From Acidisarcina sp. (GTDB lineage Bacteria; Acidobacteriota; Blastocatellia; Pyrinomonadales; Pyrinomonadaceae), in the NCBI GenBank assembly GCA_021155145.1, contig JAJNPX010000287.1, positions 1 to 5,494 on the forward strand: a stretch of 5,494 bases of DNA, in the 5' to 3' direction. The translations under genes and the position numbers were made by a program. Below, piece by piece: positions 1 to 5,411 of this stretch. The notes beneath the pieces are model-generated. The model made no database searches. It was not told the DNA's origin and worked only from the letters and a program-made list of their open reading frames with translations. Within the stretch, counting starts at the first letter, position 1. Every line of letters starts with the position of its first letter.

Positions 1-630
1 AACCTTCGTACCGTTTTCCAGAATATGTTGACGCGTGCTCTGCTGTTCCTTAAGCGGGCCGGAACCGTCATTTTGGCGATCTCGATAATTCTGTGGGCGC
101 TGATGTACTTTCCCAGGACGGCCGAGGTCGAGAACGCGGCACAGGGCAGTGAGATAGCCGAGGCCGAAGGGTCTCGCACCGCTGTGGCGACCGATGAGTC
201 CTTTCAGCTCCAACACAGCTATGCGGGAACGCTCGGACACGCCATCGAGCCCGTGATCCGGCCGTTAGGGTTCGACTGGAAGATCGGCGTGGCCCTGATC
301 GCGAGTTTTGCGGCGAGGGAAGTGCTCGTCTCCACGCTGAGCATAATCTACAACGTGGGTAAGGAGGAGACCGAGGATTCGCCGACGCTGATCTCCGCGA
401 TCCGTGCGGCAAAGGACGACCAGGGGAAGACCGTGTGGACGCCGTTGACGGCCCTCACCCTGATGGTGTTCTTCGTGCTTGCGATGCAGTGCATGTCCAC
501 GGTGGCGGTCGTTCGCCGCGAGACCAATTCGTGGGCGTGGACGATCTTTATGGTGGCGTATATGACGGGTTTGGCCTATGCGGCGGCGTTCCTCACATTT
601 CAGGGCGGCCGGCTGCTCGGCTTTGCTTAG
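1..630 (+). CDS. feoB: Ferrous iron transport protein B (FeoB), C-terminal part, 5' truncated by window edge
   Basis: The frame is open from base 1 and ends at TAG 628-630, giving 209 C-terminal residues of a protein normally 650-800 long; the N-terminal G-protein domain lies outside the window. FeoB imports Fe(II) across the inner membrane. Seen here: a hydrophobic helix preceded by FLKRAGTVILAISIILW (residues about 16-32 of the fragment), a polar periplasmic loop (about 39-72), then the conserved FeoB stretch IEPVIRPLGFDWKIG (about 82-96) followed by AREVLVSTL, and near the end MQCMSTVAVVRRET (about 162-175) and a last helix ending in GGRLLGFA. These are hallmark segments of the C-terminal Gate/FeoB_C region. 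The ATG at 25 is an internal methionine: upstream codons (NLRTVFQN) also fit FeoB. A FeoB-associated small gene follows 34 nt downstream. No frameshift or missing segment is visible in the part present. Confidence 0.95.
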   Translation, partial: NLRTVFQNMLTRALLFLKRAGTVILAISIILWALMYFPRTAEVENAAQGSEIAEAEGSRTAVATDESFQLQHSYAGTLGHAIEPVIRPLGFDWKIGVALIASFAAREVLVSTLSIIYNVGKEETEDSPTLISAIRAAKDDQGKTVWTPLTALTLMVFFVLAMQCMSTVAVVRRETNSWAWTIFMVAYMTGLAYAAAFLTFQGGRLLGFA

Positions 631-632
631 GC

Positions 633-642
633 GGGAGGGAGG
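633..642 (+). promoter_or_regulatory. Strong Shine-Dalgarno-like purine run, unusually far from the next ATG
   Basis: GGGAGGGAGG lies just after the feoB stop and is the best ribosome binding site match in the spacer. The first in-frame ATG of the following small gene is at 665, leaving 22 nt, much more than the usual 5-10. The only in-frame codon at ordinary spacing is ATA at 647, a very rare start. Either the site is used with a long spacer, the small protein is seven residues longer with a non-standard start, or the site is fortuitous. Confidence 0.4.
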
Positions 643-664
643 CGTAATATCGTCTTTTGAATTT

Positions 665-808
665 ATGAGTTTACAGGGCCTTGTAGTATTTCTGATCGTT
701 CTAGCAGCCATCGCGTACGTGGGCTCCATCTCGTACAAGAAGCTCGCCGCCTTTTCGCCAAAGAAAGCATGCGGCAGCGATTGCGGCTGCGGGACGAAAA
801 CGAGATAG
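665..808 (+). CDS. FeoB-associated Cys-rich small membrane protein
   Basis: This 47-residue protein has one N-terminal hydrophobic helix (about residues 4-24, LQGLVVFLIVLAAIAYVGS), a short basic stretch (SYKKL) and a C-terminal cysteine cluster CGSDCGCG followed by a basic tail. That architecture, together with its place directly after feoB, matches the known FeoB-associated Cys-rich membrane protein family (Pfam FeoB_associated), whose members are of this size. The likely role is as an accessory of ferrous iron import, with the cysteines facing the cytoplasm and possibly binding iron; this is inference, since the biochemistry of the family is poorly known. The ATG at 665 is chosen as the first canonical start just ahead of the helix, although the strong purine run upstream is 22 nt away. 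An upstream ATG at 578 would overlap feoB and add an unrelated basic leader, so I rejected it. Confidence 0.82.
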   Translation: MSLQGLVVFLIVLAAIAYVGSISYKKLAAFSPKKACGSDCGCGTKTR

Positions 809-829
809 CCGCCACCCCGATCATCACCC

Positions 830-1720
830 TTGGCCGATACCCAAAAATTTCTTTCCGAAGGCGTGCGTGCGATGTTCCTATCGACGCTCGCTTTTTCATT
901 GGCAAACGTACTTGTAAAGCAGGTCTCCCATATCCCGGCGATGGAGGTGGTCTTTTTTCGCTGTGTCGTCGCGAGCCTTTTCTGCTTTGCAGGGCTTTAT
1001 CGGGCAGGTGCCGACTGGAAAGGCTCCCATCGCGGGCTGCTGATCGCACGCGGCGTTTTTGGAACGACGGCGCTCTACTTCTTTTTTGTAACGATCCAGA
1101 ACATACCTCTCGCGTCGGCGATGACGATCCAATATCTCTCGCCCATCTTTACAAGCGTTATCGCGATCGTGCTGCTGAGTGAAAAGGTAAAGGCGATCCA
1201 ATGGTCCTTTTACGCCCTCGCCTTTGGCGGGGTCCTGCTGATCGAGCAGTTCGACCCGCGGATCTCACTGTTCTATTTATCGATCGGCATCCTCTCGGCC
1301 TTCTGTTCCGGCGTTGCTTATAATCTCGTCCGGCGAATGCGCGAACAGGAGCACCCGCTCACCGTCGTCCTCCATTTTCAGCTTGTCGGCGTGATCGCCG
1401 GCGGCGTCAGCCTCTTCTTTAACTGGACGACCCCGAACGGCCTCGACTGGCTGTGGCTGTTCCTGATCGGCGTTCTTTCCCAGCTTGGCCAGATATTTCT
1501 CACCAATGCCCTGCAGCGTGAAAGGGCCGCCGGGGTCGCGATCATCAACTATTCGGGCCTCGTGTATGCGATATTCTTCAGCGTTTTTGTTTTCGGGGAG
1601 TCGATCTTCCCGATAACCCTCCTGGGAATGCTGCTGGTGGTCAGCGGTGTACTGCTCAGCCTCATATACAGCAAGCGCGAGAACAGGCGTCTGGCGGAGC
1701 TCGATGTTACGCAGGCCTGA
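830..1720 (+). CDS. EamA/DMT-superfamily transporter (ten-helix permease)
   Basis: The 296-residue protein is almost entirely hydrophobic, with about ten predicted helices in two EamA repeats, the usual length and layout of drug/metabolite transporters. The first repeat spans about residues 14-140 and contains the typical RGVFGTTALYFFF and PLASAMTIQYLSPIFTSVIA segments ending in LSEKV. The second spans about 147-280 and ends with FGESIFPITLLGMLLVVSGVLL, the expected second-repeat closure. Family members export amino acids, nucleosides or other metabolites; the substrate cannot be read from the sequence. The start is TTG at 830, the first start codon after the in-frame stop of the preceding gene (806-808), and no clear ribosome site precedes it. 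ATG at 872 (residue 15) is a credible alternative and would begin right at the first helix. The polar C-terminal tail (about 281-296) is cytoplasmic by inference. It lies 21 nt after the FeoB-associated gene. Confidence 0.9.
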   Translation: MADTQKFLSEGVRAMFLSTLAFSLANVLVKQVSHIPAMEVVFFRCVVASLFCFAGLYRAGADWKGSHRGLLIARGVFGTTALYFFFVTIQNIPLASAMTIQYLSPIFTSVIAIVLLSEKVKAIQWSFYALAFGGVLLIEQFDPRISLFYLSIGILSAFCSGVAYNLVRRMREQEHPLTVVLHFQLVGVIAGGVSLFFNWTTPNGLDWLWLFLIGVLSQLGQIFLTNALQRERAAGVAIINYSGLVYAIFFSVFVFGESIFPITLLGMLLVVSGVLLSLIYSKRENRRLAELDVTQA

Positions 1721-1726
1721 CGCTTC

Positions 1727-2236
1727 GTGTTACTCTCAACAACTGAAATGGGCGATGGCGTTGAGATACGTGCAGCGGTGGTAACGGCCAGCGATTCGAG
1801 GTCGATCGAGGAAGACCTTTCGGGGCGAAGGCTCGCCGAATTGTTGATCGAGTACGGGGCCCGGGTCTCCGAACACGTCGTCGTGACCGACGATCTTGAA
1901 GAGATAGCCGAAAAGCTCAGAACTTATGCCGACCGGCAGGATATCGACCTGATCGTGACCAGCGGCGGCACCGGGCTCGGCCCGCGCGATAACACACCCG
2001 AGGCAACGCTCAGCGTCATCGAACGCGAAGCACCCGGAATAGCGGAGGCTATGCGGTTTCTGACGATCCAGAGGACCCCCAAAGCGATGCTTTCGCGCGG
2101 TGTCGCCGGCATCAGGAACGGGACGCTGATCATCAACCTGCCCGGTTCGCCGAGAGGCGTGGAAGAGTGCTTCGCGGTACTCGCACCCGTACTGAGACAC
2201 GCGGTCGCGGTGGTCAAGGGCGATACGGAACACTGA
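1727..2236 (+). CDS. mogA: Molybdopterin adenylyltransferase (MogA/MoaB family)
   Basis: The 169-residue product matches single-domain MogA/MoaB proteins (about 160-195 residues) of molybdenum cofactor synthesis, which adenylate molybdopterin with ATP before molybdate insertion in the cytoplasm. Visible motifs, in order: AAVVTASDSRS near residues 16-26, TDD at 54-56 (equivalent to the region of E. coli MogA Asp49), TSGGTG at 78-83, PRDNTPEA at 86-93 with Asp88 corresponding to the second conserved acidic residue, a TPKAMLSRG segment at 117-125, and LPGSPRGVEE at 138-147. All key residues appear intact. The start could be GTG 1727 or ATG 1748, which trims seven residues (MLLSTTE); the ATG gives an N-terminus more like the family and neither has a strong ribosome site. 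No other moa or moe genes are in view, so MogA and MoaB cannot be distinguished by context. The next gene starts 4 nt after the stop. Confidence 0.9.
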   Translation: MLLSTTEMGDGVEIRAAVVTASDSRSIEEDLSGRRLAELLIEYGARVSEHVVVTDDLEEIAEKLRTYADRQDIDLIVTSGGTGLGPRDNTPEATLSVIEREAPGIAEAMRFLTIQRTPKAMLSRGVAGIRNGTLIINLPGSPRGVEECFAVLAPVLRHAVAVVKGDTEH

Positions 2237-2240
2237 AAAA

Positions 2241-3005
2241 ATGGTACCGAGAGAAAGCAGCGAGAGAGTAAATGTCGCGTTAAGGATCGGGGACGCAAGC
2301 GTGCCGCTGGAAATGGACGTCCCGGCCCGGCCCGTAAAGCTGCGGCGTATGCTTCCCGTTATCCGTCAGATGTCCAATTCCTTTATTTCCTCCGGCGTCG
2401 AGCAGTTAACGGCAGCGGGATCGGAGATCTCGTGCCGGGCGGGCTGCGGAGCGTGCTGCCGCCAGATCGTTCCGGTGTCGGAGGCAGAGGCCTTCGACCT
2501 GCGCGGCCTGTTGGATGAGATGCCCGAAGAGCGCCGCTCGGCCGTGGCAGAGAGATTTTCCGAGGGTATGGAGAGGCTGAATTCCCACGGGTATTTTGAA
2601 CGATTGGCGGAGGCTGCCTCAGCGAGCGACGACCGATATGATGAAGCGGTGCGGGAGTATTTCAGATTTGGGATACCGTGCCCGTTTCTCGAAGACGAAT
2701 CGTGCTCGATCCACGACTCGCGTCCGATCACGTGCCGCGAATATCTGGTCACCTCTCCGCCGGAGTATTGTGCGAGTGCCGAAGGCGAGGGTGTAGCGAA
2801 CGTGAGGCACTTTTTCCAGGTGAAAGAGGCACTGATATCGTTATCACAGGACAAGACCCGCCCCGAACTGCCCTACATCCCGATGATAGCGGTGATGGAT
2901 TGGACGGATAAACACTCCGATGACTCCAGGGAACTGACCGGCCGGGAATGGGCGAGGGAATTTTTCGACAGCCTCGCCCGTTTCAGCCGACCGCCGGGAG
3001 ATTAG
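2241..3005 (+). CDS. YkgJ-type cysteine-cluster protein (putative Zn- or Fe-S-binding)
   Basis: The 254-residue soluble protein carries the YkgJ/CxxCxxCC-type cluster signature. An N-terminal group (Cys65, Cys69, Cys72, Cys73; CRAGCGACC) is followed after about 75 residues by a second group (Cys147, Cys155, Cys165, Cys177) containing GIPCPFLEDESCSIHDSRPITCREY. The C-PFL-C-SIH-RP-CR pattern is characteristic of the family, whose members are presumed to hold a metal ion or iron-sulfur cluster; the cellular role is unknown. The N-terminal 60 residues (a basic patch around VKLRR) and the C-terminal 60 lack recognisable motifs. ATG 2241 is the first start after the preceding stop, with a weak GGAA 10 nt upstream. 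The 4-nt gap before it and 3-nt gap after it suggest translational coupling with the mogA-like and DUF3574 genes. Maturation or electron transfer linked to a molybdoenzyme is conceivable but only inferred from position. Confidence 0.85.
   Translation: MVPRESSERVNVALRIGDASVPLEMDVPARPVKLRRMLPVIRQMSNSFISSGVEQLTAAGSEISCRAGCGACCRQIVPVSEAEAFDLRGLLDEMPEERRSAVAERFSEGMERLNSHGYFERLAEAASASDDRYDEAVREYFRFGIPCPFLEDESCSIHDSRPITCREYLVTSPPEYCASAEGEGVANVRHFFQVKEALISLSQDKTRPELPYIPMIAVMDWTDKHSDDSRELTGREWAREFFDSLARFSRPPGD
2996..3000 (+). promoter_or_regulatory. Ribosome binding site of the DUF3574 gene, inside the upstream gene
   Basis: GGGAG lies 8 nt before ATG 3009 and within the last codons of the YkgJ-type gene. 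It supports the chosen DUF3574 start and coupled translation of the two genes. Confidence 0.6.
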
Positions 3006-3008
3006 ACG

Positions 3009-3458
3009 ATGCGGCCTTACCGAGCATTTTTTCATTTCGCCGTCCTCCTTTTCTTGTTGACTCAGAGCGGGGCCTCGCTCGCCGCGATGCCGCGGGCAGA
3101 CCAAGCGAGCGGCAGCATTACCGCGGAAAAGTACCTGAGGACCGAGGTCTATTTTGGCAGGAATATTCCCGGCGGCGGGACGGTGAGCGAAGATGCGTGG
3201 GATGCATTCGTGGACGAGGTGATCACGCCCAGATTTCCTGACGGGCTGACGATCCTCGACGCGGACGGGCAATGGCTCAACAAGGACGGCTCGATCGCCC
3301 GTGAGAAAAGCAAAGTGCTCGTACTGGTTTATCCGCGCAAGGCAAGAAAAAGCGTCGACAGAAAAATAGAAGAACTTCGCAGAGAATACAAAGCGAGGTT
3401 TCGGCAAGAGGCCGTTATGCGTATCGACCTCGAAAGATCGGTAACGGTCACCTTTTGA
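3009..3458 (+). CDS. Exported DUF3574 domain protein
   Basis: The 149-residue protein begins with a Sec-type signal peptide: basic MRPYR, a hydrophobic core (about residues 7-18) and a small-residue cleavage region around GASLAA (about 21-26). The mature part matches DUF3574: RTEVYFGRNIPGGG (about 44-57), VSEDAWDAFVDEVITPRFPDG (split over about 59-79), TILDADGQW (81-89) and EKSKVLVLVYP (99-109), followed by a charged helix and a short C-terminal strand. Length is ordinary for the family. The product is expected in the periplasm or outside the inner membrane; the family's biochemical function is unknown and I do not propose one. The start is backed by GGGAG 8 nt upstream and directly precedes the signal peptide. 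The gene follows the YkgJ-type gene by 3 nt and is the last of the plus-strand run, meeting the peptidase gene tail to tail with 27 nt between stop codons. Confidence 0.88.
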   Translation: MRPYRAFFHFAVLLFLLTQSGASLAAMPRADQASGSITAEKYLRTEVYFGRNIPGGGTVSEDAWDAFVDEVITPRFPDGLTILDADGQWLNKDGSIAREKSKVLVLVYPRKARKSVDRKIEELRREYKARFRQEAVMRIDLERSVTVTF

Positions 3459-3477
3459 CGCGCGTGACCGCCTCTTT
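3445..3477 (+). terminator. Weak hairpin terminator candidate at the end of the plus-strand gene run
   Basis: CGGTCAC (3445-3451) and GTGACCG (3464-3470) can form a perfect 7-bp stem with a 12-nt loop, followed by CCTC and TTTT (3474-3477). The left arm overlaps the last DUF3574 codons. It sits exactly where the convergent transcripts meet. The T-run is short and on the opposite strand no T-run follows the stem, so it would serve only plus-strand transcription and may not be efficient. Confidence 0.35.
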
Positions 3478-3485
3478 TGGAGCCG

Positions 3486-4988
3486 TTATCGCTTTGACGA
3501 CGCCTGGATAAACCCCGCGACGTCGTCTTTCAGCTTTTTAAGTGAATTCTTTTCGATATACATCATGTGCCCGGCCTCGTAATACGCGAAGGAAAAATTC
3601 CGGCGAAGCTGCGGGTCAAGATTCATTGCCGAGACCGTGTACTCGGCCGCGAAATAAGGCGTGGCCATATCGTAATATCCGCTTGCAATGAACACTTTCA
3701 TATACGGGTTCTTGCGCATCGCGGCCGAGAGCGCCTGCGATGTGTCAGCATAGGCGTTGTTTACGTTCCAGTTCCACGGCGACGTGATGCCGCCGCCGAG
3801 GATGTAGTATTCGATATCGGACTTGAACTCGAGCTCCCGCCTGACATAGTCGTTGAACACGGCCGTGTATGGCGTTCTTATCGCCGTCATGCTCGGGTCG
3901 AAATCGGGCCCATCACCCGCCGAATCCTTATCAAAGCCCAGAAATCGGCTGTCGAGCCGCCCGGTCGTCCGCCGCTGTGTCCTTAACAGTTCCTTGTTGA
4001 ATTCGCCGAGGTCCACGCGGAAATTGTTTTGATCCACGAACTCACGGCTCAGGCCCGAATATCTGGAGAACTTATCCAGCAACGCGGTGCGTTCGGCATC
4101 GGAAAGGCGATCGATGCGGAGCATTGCCGGTGCGAATTCGTTCGTCGCAAAATTTTCGGATTCGCGCAATACGTCGCGGAGCGGCCTGCTCTGGAGGTCT
4201 GCGGGCAGCCGCTTGTGGTACCAGGCGGTGGCCGTGTACGAGGGATAGATCAGGATCAACGGCAGGTCATTGGTGTCAGCGAAACGGATCGACTGAAAGT
4301 TCATAACGGTGGAAACAAGAACGATCCCGTTGAGGCCGATACCGCGCTCGAACAGGTGATTGGAAAGGCCGGCCGCGCGCGTCGTGCCGTAACTCTCGCC
4401 CACAAGATACAGCGGGGAATGCCAACGCTGATAACGGCCGAGATAGAGCCTGATGAATTCGCCGATCGACTCGATATCGCCGTTAACCCCAAAGAACTTG
4501 CTTGCCAGTTCCGGTTTTGCCGCGCGGGAGTAGCCCGTACCGACAGGGTCGATGAATACCAGGTCGGTCTGGTCCAGCCAGCTCGATTCATTAGGTACCG
4601 ATCGATATGGCGGCGGCGGCATAAGGCCATCGTCGAGCATCATTACCCGCTTGGGCCCAAGTGCTCCCATATGCAGCCAAACGGACGCCGATCCCGGGCC
4701 TCCGTTGAAGGAGAACATCAGCGGGCGCTCGGCAGGCGGGTCGTCGAGCGTGTATGCCATAAAGAAGATGCGTGCCTCGATATCGCCGGAGACGGCATTC
4801 TTAATTGGCATAAATCCGGTCGTGGCGGTGTAATTCAATTGACGCCCGTTAATGCGGATCGAATGTTTCGTAACGACGGGCGGTTCTTCTTTCTGTTCGG
4901 CCGCGGGTTTGGGCGTTTCGGACGGTTTCGGCGTTACGCCGGGAGCTTGAAAAAGGAGAAGCGTTGACAAGACAAAAGTAGCGATCAT
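3486..4988 (-). CDS. Secreted S10-family serine carboxypeptidase-like peptidase
   Basis: The 500-residue product has an alpha/beta-hydrolase fold of the serine carboxypeptidase (S10, carboxypeptidase C) type, enzymes that remove C-terminal residues from peptides. Visible motifs: NGGPGS at residues 95-100 (oxyanion-hole and substrate-binding signature), DPVGTGYS at 147-154, nucleophile motif GESYG at 197-201 with Ser199, catalytic Asp440 in SGYYDMATP, and catalytic His474 in EAGHMMY. The triad is complete and the length normal. A hydrophobic N-terminus (about residues 1-14) followed by a Pro/Lys/Glu-rich linker (about 15-38) implies export, although the start lacks the usual basic residues; reading upstream gives no in-frame ATG, GTG or TTG within about 50 nt, so ATG at 4986-4988 is kept. 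It is transcribed divergently from the VWFA-related gene and convergently with the DUF3574 gene, so it is probably monocistronic. Many Acidobacteriota encode such peptidases; a role in peptide scavenging is inference. Confidence 0.92.
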   Translation of the reverse strand: MIATFVLSTLLLFQAPGVTPKPSETPKPAAEQKEEPPVVTKHSIRINGRQLNYTATTGFMPIKNAVSGDIEARIFFMAYTLDDPPAERPLMFSFNGGPGSASVWLHMGALGPKRVMMLDDGLMPPPPYRSVPNESSWLDQTDLVFIDPVGTGYSRAAKPELASKFFGVNGDIESIGEFIRLYLGRYQRWHSPLYLVGESYGTTRAAGLSNHLFERGIGLNGIVLVSTVMNFQSIRFADTNDLPLILIYPSYTATAWYHKRLPADLQSRPLRDVLRESENFATNEFAPAMLRIDRLSDAERTALLDKFSRYSGLSREFVDQNNFRVDLGEFNKELLRTQRRTTGRLDSRFLGFDKDSAGDGPDFDPSMTAIRTPYTAVFNDYVRRELEFKSDIEYYILGGGITSPWNWNVNNAYADTSQALSAAMRKNPYMKVFIASGYYDMATPYFAAEYTVSAMNLDPQLRRNFSFAYYEAGHMMYIEKNSLKKLKDDVAGFIQASSKR

Positions 4989-5100
4989 ATTTCGGATATC
5001 AGGTTCGAGTTGATAGGAAAACAGGGGAAGATTAGCACAGGTTCAATACAAAAACGACCGGAGCAAGTATCGAGACCGGATGCCTTCATCAGTCGTTTAG
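4989..5100. promoter_or_regulatory. Divergent intergenic region between the S10 peptidase and VWFA-related genes
   Basis: This 112-nt spacer must hold the promoters of both divergent genes. It is more AT-rich than the flanking genes. I see no convincing paired -35/-10 elements, operator palindrome or strong ribosome site on either strand; TTGATA at 5010-5015 has no good partner 16-18 nt downstream. No small gene is evident in it. Confidence 0.4.
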
Positions 5101-5325
5101 ATGACCATTATGAAAAGGCAATTATTTTTCGCTTTCACGATCATTTTATTCGCGATGGCCGTCCAAGGCCAGAACGACCCGATCAGCGTCGAGACAAACC
5201 TTATCACCCTGAATGTCTCGGTCACGGATAGGTCGGGCGGTCACATCAAAGGACTGTTGAAAGACGATTTTAAGGTATTGGACGAAGGGCGGGAACAGGA
5301 GAGGTATCAAAGTTTGGCTCAGTAA
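5101..5325 (+). pseudogene. VWFA-related Acidobacterial domain protein, N-terminal remnant (probably interrupted)
   Basis: The frame encodes 74 residues and ends at TAA 5323-5325. ATG 5110 (residue 4) is perhaps the better start because it gives a classic signal peptide MKRQLFFAFTIILFAMAVQGQ, cleaved near the glutamine; no good ribosome site decides. After it comes ISVETNLITLNVSVTDRSGG (about 28-47) and GLLKDDFKVLDEGREQE (about 51-67), the N-terminal strand region typical of exported VWFA-related Acidobacterial proteins (TIGR03436), which usually run to 300 residues or more and carry a MIDAS-bearing von Willebrand A domain. Here resemblance ends after Glu67 (codon 5299-5301); the last seven residues (RYQSLAQ) look foreign, and none of the three plus frames downstream shows a DxSxS MIDAS motif or VWA-like sequence. 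I infer truncation by an insertion or rearrangement rather than a simple frameshift. A real short exported protein cannot be excluded. Confidence 0.7.
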
Positions 5326-5326
5326 A

Positions 5327-5360
5327 GGGTGATGACCGCCGAAAATCGGCAGTCCCACCC
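5327..5360 (+). repeat. Nested inverted repeat (two-part hairpin)
   Basis: GGGTG (5327-5331) can pair with CACCC (5356-5360), enclosing a second perfect pair GCCGA (5338-5342) and TCGGC (5346-5350) with an AAA loop. Unpaired strands ATGACC and AGTCC lie between the two stems. This could fold as DNA or RNA; it is not followed by a T-run and so is not an intrinsic terminator. Confidence 0.55.
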
Positions 5361-5363
5361 CTA

Positions 5364-5411
5364 CTGAGGCCCGGCAGGTATCCGGTGAGGTTTTTTCCTA
5401 CCTGGCCTCAG
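5364..5411 (+). repeat. Long bulged inverted repeat, 13 paired bases
   Basis: CTGAGGC (5364-5370) pairs with GCCTCAG (5405-5411), and CAGGTA (5375-5380) with TACCTG (5399-5404), separated by a 4-nt bulge CCGG (5371-5374) on the left arm only. The 18-nt loop (5381-5398) contains a T6 run. It begins three bases after the preceding hairpin, so 5327-5411 is nearly continuous secondary structure. It may be a transposon-end structure, a regulatory RNA element or part of a coding region; the sequence alone does not decide. Confidence 0.6.

Noticed and set aside
578..664. An N-terminal extension of the FeoB-associated protein starting at ATG 578
   Set aside because: It would overlap the conserved end of feoB by about 50 nt and add a basic, non-family leader before the helix.
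769..1182. A 137-codon plus frame overlapping the FeoB-associated and EamA genes
   Set aside because: It overlaps two well-supported genes in another frame, and its product is Arg/Cys-rich without domain signatures.
2844..3407. A 187-codon minus-strand frame across the YkgJ-type and DUF3574 genes
   Set aside because: Both underlying plus-strand genes have clear family motifs, and the antisense product has no known features.
4029..4967. A 312-codon open plus-strand frame opposite the S10 peptidase gene
   Set aside because: It lies entirely within the minus-strand peptidase gene, whose motifs and triad are unmistakable. The antisense translation is Arg/Gly-rich with no recognisable domain; it is a by-product of GC-rich codon use.
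5010..5040. A sigma-70-like promoter beginning at TTGATA 5010
   Set aside because: No acceptable -10 hexamer is found 16-18 nt downstream.
5329..5367. GTGATGA and CTGA inside 5329-5367, resembling archaeal C/D-box motifs
   Set aside because: C/D guide RNAs are not expected in bacteria and the motifs are short enough to occur by chance. The spacing does not form a convincing kink-turn with the observed stems.
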